Assembly: GCF_000479005.1 (NCBI RefSeq)
Contig: NZ_AWXC01000043.1
Coordinates: forward strand, 1 to 64,000
DNA from: Prevotella sp. BV3P1
GTDB taxonomy: Bacteria; Bacteroidota; Bacteroidia; Bacteroidales; Bacteroidaceae
DNA length: 64,000 bases
Direction of reading: 5' to 3'
In this document: positions 46,106 to 54,156 of the stretch, piece after piece
Position numbering within the stretch: the first letter of the stretch is position 1
Layout of the letters: every line of letters begins with the position of its first letter
Made by a program: the position numbers and the translations under genes
Notes under the pieces: generated by a model
Told to the model about the DNA's origin: nothing
The model's database searches: none
The model's input: the letters and a program-made list of their open reading frames with translations, nothing else

Positions 46106-47555
46106 ACCCTCTGGAGTGTTTCGTTCACTTGACTGGTGGACCATTCTCATCTACATGGCGCTGCTCATCTTTGGGTGGCTCAGTGTGTGTGGAGCCAGCT
46201 ATACCTACGGTGACACCGATATTTTCAGCCTCAGTACGCGGTCGGGTATGCAGATTGTGTGGATTGCCACCTCCGTCTTCTTAGGCATGGTGCTGGTTTT
46301 ACTCGATGATAGATTCTACGATATGTTCTCGTACATCATCTATGTTGCCTTCCTCGTGCTGCTCTTTGCCACCATCTTTAATCCGCATGACATCAAAGGT
46401 TCGCGCTCATGGTTGGTGCTGGGACCGATTAGATTGCAGCCCGCAGAGTTTGCGAAGTTCGCAACAGCGTTGGCCGTGTCAAAGTTTATGGGGCGCTATG
46501 GCTTTGACATTCATCAATGGAAAGACTTTGCCATCGCCATGGGTATTGTCCTGTTGCCCATGCTCTTCATCATTGCGCAGAAAGAAACAGGTTCTGCCTT
46601 GGTTTATTTATCGTTCTTCCTGATGTTCTATCGCGAGGGAATGCCAGGCAGTGTGTTGTTTACAGGCGTGGCGATGGTGATTTATTTCGTGTTGGGTATC
46701 AAGTATGAGGATACCGCATTGTGGTCGCTACCCGTTTCTGCGGGCAAGTTCATGGTGCTGTTATTGGTACAGTTGTTCTCGGCTTCGATGGTGTATCTCT
46801 ATTGTAAGGATAAGCGGCAAGCCCGTTTTATGTTGTTGGTTTGCTTGGGAGTCACCGCGCTATCGCTGCTTTTTGCTCAATTTGTGCTTCCCTTTGACGT
46901 GGTTTGGGTGCAGCTCATCGTGTCCATTGTGCTGATTGGTTATCTGACTTATTGTTGGCTGGCCAGTCAAATGAGGAGTTATCTCTACATCGCATTGTTT
47001 GCTGTTGGTTCAATCGTGTTTTTCTATTCGGCCGACTACGTGCTCAATAACGTGATGAAGCCGCACCAACGCGTGCGCATCACCGTGCTGTTAGGGTTGG
47101 AAGAAGATGTGGCCGGGGCGGGTTATAACGTTCATCAGAGTGAGATTGCCATTGGTGCGGGCGGACTAAGGGGGAAAGGATTCCTCAATGGAACCCAAAC
47201 CAAGCTGAAGTTTGTGCCCGAACAAGACACCGATTTCATCTTCTGTACGGTGGGAGAGGAAGAAGGATTCATTGGTTCTGCCGGCGTGTTGGTGCTTTTC
47301 TTGGCATTAATCTTGCGACTCATCAAGCTGGCCGAACGACAGCCGTTTGCTTTTGGGCGCATCTATGGATATAGCGTGGCCAGTATCTTTCTGTTCCATG
47401 TCTTCATCAACGTGGGCATGGTGTTAGGACTTACGCCTGTCATCGGCATTCCTTTGCCGTTTTTCAGTTATGGCGGTTCGTCGCTTTGGGGCTTCACCCT
47501 CCTGTTATTCATCTTCCTCAGGATAGACGCGGGGCGCAACTTGGTGCACACATAA
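46086..47555 (+). CDS. rodA: RodA, SEDS-family peptidoglycan glycosyltransferase
   Basis: Membrane glycosyltransferase that polymerises lipid II with PBP2. Numerous membrane helices; SEDS motifs include GSRSWLVLGPIRLQPAEFAK, QKETGSALVY, the late VGEEEGFIGSAGVL loop and GIPLPFFSYGGSSL. At 489 residues it is longer than E. coli RodA (370) because of extra hydrophobic sequence in the middle (about 180-300), usual in Bacteroidota. Confidence 0.95.
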   Translation: MARVTDKPSGVFRSLDWWTILIYMALLIFGWLSVCGASYTYGDTDIFSLSTRSGMQIVWIATSVFLGMVLVLLDDRFYDMFSYIIYVAFLVLLFATIFNPHDIKGSRSWLVLGPIRLQPAEFAKFATALAVSKFMGRYGFDIHQWKDFAIAMGIVLLPMLFIIAQKETGSALVYLSFFLMFYREGMPGSVLFTGVAMVIYFVLGIKYEDTALWSLPVSAGKFMVLLLVQLFSASMVYLYCKDKRQARFMLLVCLGVTALSLLFAQFVLPFDVVWVQLIVSIVLIGYLTYCWLASQMRSYLYIALFAVGSIVFFYSADYVLNNVMKPHQRVRITVLLGLEEDVAGAGYNVHQSEIAIGAGGLRGKGFLNGTQTKLKFVPEQDTDFIFCTVGEEEGFIGSAGVLVLFLALILRLIKLAERQPFAFGRIYGYSVASIFLFHVFINVGMVLGLTPVIGIPLPFFSYGGSSLWGFTLLLFIFLRIDAGRNLVHT

Positions 47556-47585
47556 GCTACCAATTTCTCAAAAGCACCAAACCCC

Positions 47586-48041
47586 TTACCGTTTCGTCAG
47601 GCTCACTCCCACGTTGCTGATGCCTGGTAAAATCTCTCTTTTCATGTCATGACGAACGCTGATGTGCAGCGAATCACCTTCGTGTAAGTCCATCGTAGTG
47701 ATGTCAAACGCATATTGATAGTAGCCAATTCCTTGTCCCTTGGGCACCCCATTGGCACCAATGAGCGCGCAATTGAGCGTGTCAACGTATTTGGTATGCG
47801 CCGGATGAACGGTTTGCTCAACGATGAGCGTGAGTCCCATGAACGGATATTCGTTGTTGATTCGCAGGGCCAACGCCGATTGGTAACGTCCAGATGCTTT
47901 CAACTTGGGCACATCAAACGCCAGACTGTCATTCTTTTCCCAGCCTGCAAGCGGTGTATGACGAAAGGTGTCATACACTTTTTTTTCGTTGCAAGCTGCA
48001 AAAAGGATGCAAAGGATGAGTGCTACCCCCAACTTTCTCAT
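47586..48041 (-). CDS. gldH: Gliding-motility lipoprotein GldH
   Basis: A 151-residue lipoprotein (LILCILFAAC, Cys17) with the GldH pattern: CNEKKVYDTFRHTPLAGWEKNDSL read in pieces, a middle YPFMGLTLIVEQ strand, GIGYYQYAFDI and the terminal LPGISNVGVSL. GldH is required for gliding in Flavobacterium but is widely kept in non-gliding Bacteroidota. It follows the RicT-like gene by six bases, so it is part of the same minus-strand unit. Confidence 0.88.
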   Translation of the reverse strand: MRKLGVALILCILFAACNEKKVYDTFRHTPLAGWEKNDSLAFDVPKLKASGRYQSALALRINNEYPFMGLTLIVEQTVHPAHTKYVDTLNCALIGANGVPKGQGIGYYQYAFDITTMDLHEGDSLHISVRHDMKREILPGISNVGVSLTKR

Positions 48042-48047
48042 GTCCTA

Positions 48048-49265
48048 TCAATTATCTGCCTGACGTTCTTGATTGTCATTTCGATCCGTTCTCGGCCTGC
48101 GGTTTTGGTTGTTTCTGCGCCGATTGTTATTGTTTGCCCGTCTTGCATTGCCATCTGAAGCCTCCGTGTTGGGCCTTTTCTTTCGGTTTTTGTTTTTGTC
48201 AAACCTACTGATGTCAGCACCGGCAAGCAAATCCTTGTGCTTGGGTTCCTCTTTCTTCTGCCCATCATTCAAGAGCGAAGCCGGCTTTTCGCCCCGCTTG
48301 TTCATTTCGATGATTTCCTGAACGCGTTGGATATCAATCGTTTCGAGGTCCACGGCAGCGTTCTTTTCACTGGTGTAGGTCACCATGCCTGTGAGGATGT
48401 CTGCCTTGAAATGATAATAATCCTTGTCCACCGTGTGCAGTACAATCTCCCTGCTGGGCAGTTTTCGACTGGCTTCCAGATAGTCGTCGGCCTCGTAGTT
48501 GAGGCAGCATTTCAGTTTGGCGCACATTCCAGCCAGCTTTTGTGGGTTCAACGAGATGTCTTGGATGCGTGCCGAATTGGTGCTAACCGACACGAAGTTC
48601 TTCATCCAGGTGGCGCAGCAAAGCTCTCGTCCACACGGTCCGGTGCCGCCAATGCGCCCTGCTTCCTGTCGGGCACCAATCTGTTTCATCTCAATGCGTA
48701 CGTGGAAAGTTTCTGCCAGCACTTTGATGAGCTGCCTGAAGTCTACGCGTTCGTCGGCGATATAGTAGAAGATGGCCTTGTTGCCGTCGCCCTGATACTC
48801 CACGTCGCCTATCTTCATTTGCAGACCAAGATCCTTCGCAATCTTTCTACTCTGTATCATGGTGTCGTGTTCGCGAGCCTTCGCCTCCCTGTATTTCTCC
48901 ATGTCCACCTCTTTGGCGATGCGGTAGATGCGTTTAATCTCATCTTGCGATTTCAGATTAGCCTTCTTCATTTGCAGCTTCACCAGGCTTCCGGTGAGCG
49001 TCACCACGCCAATGTCGTGTCCCGGATTGGCTTCCACGGCCACGATGTCGCCCTTTTTCAGGTCCAACCCGTTCACGTTGTGGAAATATCCCTTTCGGGT
49101 ATTCTTGAACTGAACCTCCACCAAGTCGGTCGTCAGGTTGTTTCCTGGGATGTCAGCCAGCCAGTCATAGGTGTTCAACTGCTTGTCTTGGCGGCCACAC
49201 GAGTGGCGGCAAAGGCCTCTGTCACACCCGTTGGCTATCTTGAATTTCATATTTTTGTAATCCAT
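48048..49265 (-). CDS. PSP1/RicT (YaaT)-family protein
   Basis: About 405 residues from MDYKNMKF. A cysteine-rich start (CDRGLCRHSC) precedes the PSP1 C-terminal domain with FYYIADERVDFRQLIKVLA, RIEMKQIGARQEAGRIGG and the cysteine motifs GPCGRELCCATW and CAKLKCCLNYE, which in B. subtilis RicT help hold Fe-S clusters. The tail is low-complexity Asn/Arg (NNNNRRRNNQNRRPR). RicT controls RNA processing in Bacillus; the role here is not established. An in-frame ATG at 49334 would add 23 residues but lacks similarity. Confidence 0.85.
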   Translation of the reverse strand: MDYKNMKFKIANGCDRGLCRHSCGRQDKQLNTYDWLADIPGNNLTTDLVEVQFKNTRKGYFHNVNGLDLKKGDIVAVEANPGHDIGVVTLTGSLVKLQMKKANLKSQDEIKRIYRIAKEVDMEKYREAKAREHDTMIQSRKIAKDLGLQMKIGDVEYQGDGNKAIFYYIADERVDFRQLIKVLAETFHVRIEMKQIGARQEAGRIGGTGPCGRELCCATWMKNFVSVSTNSARIQDISLNPQKLAGMCAKLKCCLNYEADDYLEASRKLPSREIVLHTVDKDYYHFKADILTGMVTYTSEKNAAVDLETIDIQRVQEIIEMNKRGEKPASLLNDGQKKEEPKHKDLLAGADISRFDKNKNRKKRPNTEASDGNARRANNNNRRRNNQNRRPRTDRNDNQERQADN

Positions 49266-49348
49266 TGTGTAAAAGTTGAGTGGAAGAATGCCGCTGTCAC
49301 GGTTGTCGGCGGTGTGCCTTCTCGTGGACGACATTCTTGTATATATTG

Positions 49349-50500
49349 TTATTTTTTGATGAGCAGAATAATCATTTCCAACGCCATGTTGAAGAAAACA
49401 ATCTTTGCATTGGCGTTTTGCCCGATGTCTCTTCGTGCCGAGGCGAACAGTTCTTCAATCTCCATGACGTTGGCTTCGTTGATGAATCGGGCGAAGTTCT
49501 TGGCAAAATCCTCCTCTTCCATCGTCATGTAGTTCAGCTCGGGCAGGCGAAAGTTGTACATGAAGTTTTCGCGAACCATTCTGCTGAAGTAGTCCAGCAT
49601 GCGCCGCTGCTTCTCTCGTCCGTAGCCGGCAACGCCCTCAGTCCATTTCTTCAGCTCCTTCACGTTGCGCATGTACGCCAGTCGCATCAGTTGTTTGAAC
49701 GTTTCCAGAAACTGTCTGTTCTCGTTGTCAGCATCCAGCGTCTCCAGTGCTTTCAGCCAGTTGCCGTTGGCCGTGCGTGCTATGCGGTGCGCCATGTCGG
49801 CTTCCAGTCCGCGTTTTTCTACCAACGCTTTCTCAATGGCCTGGTCGTCAATGCGCCTCACGTCGATGCGTTGCACGCGACTTCGGATGGTTTCGAGCAG
49901 TTTTTCGGGCTCCTCGCACACCAGGATGAACAGGGTTTGCAGGGGCGGCTCTTCCAGTAGCTTGAGCAGTTTGTTGGCACAAACCTGATTCATGCGCTCG
50001 GGCAGCCAGATGAGGGAGATTTTATACCCGCCCTGACTCGATTTTAAGCTCAGCTTGCGGGTCAGCTCATCGCTCTCTGCCTCAAATATTTGGGCTTGCT
50101 GCGTGGTGGCCTTCATGCGGTCGAGCCATTGATCCATGCTGAAATAAGCACCTTCTTTGAGCAGCGTTCGCCATTCCCTGCCAAAGTCGTCGCTCACCAT
50201 TTTGTGGTCAGATGAGGTGCCTGTTGGGCGAATCACGGGGAAGGTGAAGTGCAAATCGGGATGCTCCCAGTTGCGCAGCATGGCCTCGGCATTGGTCACG
50301 GCATGGTCGTTGTTCAGCACCGATTGCCCCTTTTCGTTGCGTTCGCCCAGCAAATAGGAGGCGAAAGCCAAGGCCAAGGCCAACTTGCCACTGCCGTACG
50401 GGCCGCAAAGCATGATGGCATGGGGCACACGGTTCTCGCGCACCAGCTGTAAAAGGCGCGCCTGAGCGTCTTCCTGTCCGATTACTTCGCTGAATTTCAC
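49349..50500 (-). CDS. holB: DNA polymerase III delta' subunit
   Basis: Clamp-loader subunit, 383 residues. The AAA+ fold starts VIGQEDAQARLLQLVRENRVPHA and the Walker A region is GPYGSGKLALALA. The sensor/arginine area shows SLIWLPERMNQVCANKLLKLLEEPP and the family phrase FILVCEEPEKLLETIRSRVQRI read in pieces. It opens the minus-strand unit holB-ricT-gldH. Confidence 0.92.
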   Translation of the reverse strand: MKFSEVIGQEDAQARLLQLVRENRVPHAIMLCGPYGSGKLALALAFASYLLGERNEKGQSVLNNDHAVTNAEAMLRNWEHPDLHFTFPVIRPTGTSSDHKMVSDDFGREWRTLLKEGAYFSMDQWLDRMKATTQQAQIFEAESDELTRKLSLKSSQGGYKISLIWLPERMNQVCANKLLKLLEEPPLQTLFILVCEEPEKLLETIRSRVQRIDVRRIDDQAIEKALVEKRGLEADMAHRIARTANGNWLKALETLDADNENRQFLETFKQLMRLAYMRNVKELKKWTEGVAGYGREKQRRMLDYFSRMVRENFMYNFRLPELNYMTMEEEDFAKNFARFINEANVMEIEELFASARRDIGQNANAKIVFFNMALEMIILLIKK

Positions 50501-50562
50501 TGTCTCAAAATCGTTGTTGTGGGCCGTTGCCAGCTGCCTTTCCGGCTCGAGCCATCTGTTTG

Positions 50563-50570
50563 CAAAGTTA
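50563..50570 (-). promoter_or_regulatory. -7 box of holB-ricT-gldH
   Basis: Reads TAACTTTG on the minus strand, 62 bases before the holB ATG. Confidence 0.5.
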
Positions 50571-50679
50571 GTAAAAAATTCATGAATTATGCTTTGCCCT
50601 GCCGATTATTTGTCACTTCCAGGCCAAGCTCTATCATTAAAAAAGGTTGTTTGTTGTCATAAACAATCATGTTTTTTTG

Positions 50680-50873
50680 TTTCAACAACGAATTAAGCGA
50701 ATGCAACGAATCCAATTGTCGGAGTCAATGAACGTAGGCGTTCACCGAATCAAACTAATTTGAGAATGACACACATCATGTTTATGTCGGCAGATTTGTT
50801 ACATTCGTCGAACGCTTGCGTTCATTGTCTTGTTTAGTTTATTCGTTACATTTGTTAAATTCGTTGTTTAACA
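50680..50873. repeat. Large imperfect inverted repeat (arms about 71 bases)
   Basis: The reverse complement of 50680-50750 aligns along its whole length with 50803-50873. Shared words include ATTCG, GAACGC, CGTTCATTG, ATTCGTT, CATT and ATTCGTTGTT. Each arm also contains its own GAACGCNTNCGTTC inverted core. A further degenerate copy lies at 35376. The 850-base gap it sits in has no gene. Confidence 0.7.
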
Positions 50874-50974
50874 ATATAGCCCTTCAATGAAAGATTTGTC
50901 GCCTCCAGACCAAGCATGCCATCAGATGTTCCGCTCCCTTCCGCTTCCGTCATCATCTAACGTATGGGCGATGG

Positions 50975-51062
50975 ATTTCAATCTCCATGACTTTACCCTC
51001 CAAACCCGTTGCCTTTAACCGCCAATCTCCATGCCTTTGCCCTCCAATCTCTATGCTATTGA
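50975..51062 (-). repeat. 22-bp-period intergenic repeat, locus D (4 units, inverted)
   Basis: Read on the minus strand, four 22-base units start at 51062, 51040, 51018 and 50996, with core GCAAAGGCATGGAGATTGG. The first unit has the AATAGCATAGAGATT variant and the last ends CATGGAGATTGAAATCC, exactly the polarity of locus A. Confidence 0.85.
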
Positions 51063-51230
51063 AAGACTGTTTTGGGGTTTTTGTCAACGCGTTGGATTTC
51101 AGGTAGTTGTGTGTTAAATGCCGGATGCCCGACTTGCCATCCCTTGCGTGCGGGATGAAAAGAATTTTGAAGTTGAATCTACCTTTTTGATATGTATATC
51201 GTAATATTTGTATAATTCTCCAAAAATGAC

Positions 51231-51238
51231 TACTTTTG
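51231..51238 (+). promoter_or_regulatory. -7 box of the TlpA-like gene
   Basis: TACTTTTG on the plus strand, about 120 bases before the ATG. Confidence 0.5.
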
Positions 51239-51359
51239 GGTGTTAAAACATGAAAGAAGCAGAACGAAAACACTTTGACAAATCAACTATTTTACCGAAT
51301 TTTGTCGTGAATGAGGCAGCTTGCCGAAACATTGGAAAACAACTTTAAATCCCAATAAG

Positions 51360-52487
51360 ATGAAAAGAGCATATAAATTGAAATTCTTTATTTTGTCGGT
51401 GGCAACGTGGCTGTTTTCGTCAGGGGCCTCGGCACAGGGCAATTTCACGATGAGCGGCGCACTGACCGACGTTGGAAACGACTCCATCCTCGTGGAGTAT
51501 GTAGAGCGAAATCTAGACAAGAAGATCATCAATTTTGCTACGCCCGTCAATAACGGCCATTTTAATTTTTTGCTTTATATAGACAAGGCCTACCAAGGGA
51601 GTCTTCGGTTGAAATCCAGTCCCAAAAAAGTCATGTACTTTTTCTTTGTCCCCGACGAATTTGTCAACATTGAAGGAGATTTCATCGACGAGTACAGCGT
51701 CCGCATTTCGGGAAGCGCATTCTATCAGCAGTACGCCAAAGTGACGGACGTGGGAAGGCCTTTCCACAAGGAATTTGGCATCGCCAAAAAAGAGTATGAG
51801 GCGGGAGTGGCTGCCGGTGACAATGCCGTTCGGCTCGACAGCATACGCAAAGCCGCCAACCGTGACATCAATCGGCGCATGCACTCTGTGGTCGAGGAGT
51901 ACATCGTACAACATCCCGACGAGGACGCCACGGCGACTTTGGTGCTTGACGTGAATATGGACCGTGTGGTTCCGGTCATACGGAAGCTTAGTCCCGCAGT
52001 GCGCAACGGTCGTTTCAAAGGATATTTGGATATGTGGCAGGAAGCCTTCGAGCGGATGGCCGTGATGAGGAAAGCTCGGAAAGAAGTGGCCGATACGGCT
52101 AAAGTCGGCGCGATGGCCCCCGATTTTTCCCTCCCCACGCCGCAGGGCGATACGCTCACGCTCAGTTCCCTGCAGGGCAAATATGTGCTGCTGGACTTCT
52201 GGGGCTCATGGTGCACATGGTGCATCAAGGGATTTCCCAAAATGAAAGAATGCTATGCTCAATACGGCGACCGCATTGAGTTTGTGGGCATCGATTGCAA
52301 CGACAAAGCCGAAAAATGGAAACAGGCTTTGAAGAAATACCAGTTGCCGTGGCCGCAGGTGAGAGACACCGATGCGAAGGTCGAGACCGCATATAGGGTG
52401 AAAGGTTATCCTTATAAGGTGCTGATAGGTCCCGATGGGAAGATATTGAAAACTTATTTGGGCGAGGTGGAGACGTTCTATCAGTAG
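51360..52487 (+). CDS. Exported TlpA/ResA-like thioredoxin protein
   Basis: A 375-residue protein from the ATG at 51360, with signal peptide ending SGASAQ. The N-terminal region (about 25-120) is a beta-rich DUF4369-like domain (FTMSGALTDVGNDSILVEYV). The C-terminal AhpC/TSA-thioredoxin domain (about 245-375) has VGAMAPDFSLPTPQGDTL and the redox site WGSWCTWCIKGFPKM. It is probably periplasmic thiol reductase. It marks the last typical gene before the AT-rich region. Confidence 0.88.
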   Translation: MKRAYKLKFFILSVATWLFSSGASAQGNFTMSGALTDVGNDSILVEYVERNLDKKIINFATPVNNGHFNFLLYIDKAYQGSLRLKSSPKKVMYFFFVPDEFVNIEGDFIDEYSVRISGSAFYQQYAKVTDVGRPFHKEFGIAKKEYEAGVAAGDNAVRLDSIRKAANRDINRRMHSVVEEYIVQHPDEDATATLVLDVNMDRVVPVIRKLSPAVRNGRFKGYLDMWQEAFERMAVMRKARKEVADTAKVGAMAPDFSLPTPQGDTLTLSSLQGKYVLLDFWGSWCTWCIKGFPKMKECYAQYGDRIEFVGIDCNDKAEKWKQALKKYQLPWPQVRDTDAKVETAYRVKGYPYKVLIGPDGKILKTYLGEVETFYQ

Positions 52488-52569
52488 TTGGGCCAAATCA
52501 TAACCTCTGACAAAGATTAGTGCCAGACGTTTTTCAACTAATTAGCAGACCCTATATAAAGAACCCAAA

Positions 52570-53001
52570 ATGAAAAGACCCGCTATAATATTCTTCTTTT
52601 TTATAATTGGATATGTGCTATATTGGTGCATATCTGATTATAATTATAGATACAATAAAATAAATAGTATCGTAGGAATTTATAAATTAGATTTTAATCA
52701 TACTGATTCTGAAATTTATAAGGATTCTATTGAAAAATATAATAATTTAAGATTAATATTTAATTCTGATATGACATTTTCCTTATCATTTTCCGTGCCA
52801 TTTATGGCTGATTCTGTAGGAACATGGAAGGTTGGAGGAATGGATGAATGGAATGAAATTGTCTATCATAATGGCATTATAGATCAATTGGGGGAATTTG
52901 ACGATGGGGATACGATTATATATATAAATTCCCCAACTCCGCAAAAAACTTACAAGAAACCGACACTAATAAACAAGGTTTTCTTTGTGAGAATAAAGTA
53001 A
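52570..53001 (+). CDS. Small membrane-anchored protein, unknown
   Basis: A 143-residue protein with one N-terminal hydrophobic helix (IIFFFFIIGYVLYWCI) and a mostly beta, acidic outer part containing FNSDMTFSLSFSVPFMADSVGTWKVGG, a lipocalin-like turn pattern seen in many small Bacteroidota immunity or stress lipoproteins. Strongly AT-rich compared with the gene before it. No family is assigned; an immunity protein is possible given the neighbourhood. Confidence 0.6.
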   Translation: MKRPAIIFFFFIIGYVLYWCISDYNYRYNKINSIVGIYKLDFNHTDSEIYKDSIEKYNNLRLIFNSDMTFSLSFSVPFMADSVGTWKVGGMDEWNEIVYHNGIIDQLGEFDDGDTIIYINSPTPQKTYKKPTLINKVFFVRIK

Positions 53002-53151
53002 TTTTTTTTACTCGTTCTCCGATTTTATCAAGCGCTTATGTAGATAATTCATGTGTCAACAAAAAAATAATGTTTTTCTAAAATATAGAGCAATGGAATT
53101 ATCGGGACATTCTAAAATAGCTACTCCTATTGGAAATTTATTGAGAAAAAA

Positions 53152-53577
53152 ATGATGAAAATTATTATTTGCTTGTTATTAGTATTTACATGTATTACCT
53201 GTAATAAGGGTATAATTACCCTTACAGATAATACTATAGGTACAAATAAAAAACAACCATACTATTCGGAGTCTGATAGCATTTTTATAAACAAAACAGG
53301 AAAGTATACTTTAATTGTAAAGAGTGAATATAGCAAGGATACTTTAGATATCTTAGATTATCAAGAAGATCCATATTCAACTCCTATCATTCTAAAACAG
53401 GTACTTGTTTTTACAGCTAATGATACAATTTTAAAAGAGTATAAACTCCAAATAGCAAATACAAAAAAAAGAACTGTAAATGGCATATTTTTAAATGTAT
53501 TACAAACGCCTATTTATGAGATAGGAATTGTAAAATCAAAAAAAGCATTTACTGAGACTTCTGCATTTTACCTCTGA
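53152..53577 (+). CDS. Small lipoprotein, unknown
   Basis: A 141-residue lipoprotein (MMKIIICLLLVFTCITC, Cys17) that is AT-rich and mainly beta by pattern. It has no recognised family. It is followed 14 bases later by a strong hairpin terminator. It stands on the plus strand, convergent with the Rhs/immunity array. Confidence 0.6.
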   Translation: MMKIIICLLLVFTCITCNKGIITLTDNTIGTNKKQPYYSESDSIFINKTGKYTLIVKSEYSKDTLDILDYQEDPYSTPIILKQVLVFTANDTILKEYKLQIANTKKRTVNGIFLNVLQTPIYEIGIVKSKKAFTETSAFYL

Positions 53578-53590
53578 TAAGAACGTACAA

Positions 53591-53629
53591 AACCTCCTCC
53601 GTGAACCTTATAAGTTCACGGAGGAGGTT
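53591..53629. terminator. Perfect 16-bp hairpin
   Basis: AACCTCCTCCGTGAAC (53591-53606) and its exact complement (53614-53629) flank a seven-base loop. It ends the plus-strand lipoprotein transcript. Confidence 0.7.
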
Positions 53630-53680
53630 AAACAACTTCAACAACAAGCTGTAGAGTCGACAGAAATAGACCGTAATATT

Positions 53681-53733
53681 TGGCGTAATGGACATTTGAG
53701 AGGTTTTCAGCCTACCAAATGTCCATTACGCCA
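53681..53733. repeat. Perfect 18-bp inverted repeat between convergent genes
   Basis: TGGCGTAATGGACATTTG (53681-53698) is matched exactly by 53716-53733, with an inner AGG/CCT pairing in the 17-base loop. It lies four bases beyond the stop of the minus-strand lipoprotein gene, so it can terminate the array, but lacks a clear T run. Confidence 0.7.
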
Positions 53734-53736
53734 GAA

Positions 53737-54156
53737 TTAATGAATATTTCTCAAATAATAAGACTTACTTTTACCTTGCTTATTAACTAAAAAGCGAGAG
53801 GAAACCAAAGGTGTGTCGCAATCATTTGGTTCAAAATAGAGATATTTACTATTTGTTTCAAATTCTTCTACCACCCTGTTTCCTTTGATAAATATTAGGC
53901 GACATCTACTGTCAAAAACATATTTCGTATTTTTATATGGTAAATTAATAATTTTAGATATTGTCTCTCTATTATTTACCTCTCCAATAATATAAAACTT
54001 ATCAAAATCCACATCATATATGTCTTTAAAGTTTATGACACAAGTATCACCAGCAATGCAATGTTGCTGTATAAACTTATATAGTTCTTTATCTTGTGAA
54101 GAACAGGAAGACAATATGATTATGAATGAAATTATATATCTATTTATTTTTACCAT
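53737..54156 (-). CDS. Putative immunity lipoprotein of the orphan Rhs module 1
   Basis: A 139-residue lipoprotein (IISFIIILSSCSS). It overlaps the end of the Rhs toxin module by 17 bases, the usual position of a cognate immunity gene. No named family was recognised. The inference of immunity rests on position, size and membrane anchoring. Confidence 0.65.
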   Translation of the reverse strand: MVKINRYIISFIIILSSCSSQDKELYKFIQQHCIAGDTCVINFKDIYDVDFDKFYIIGEVNNRETISKIINLPYKNTKYVFDSRCRLIFIKGNRVVEEFETNSKYLYFEPNDCDTPLVSSRFLVNKQGKSKSYYLRNIH

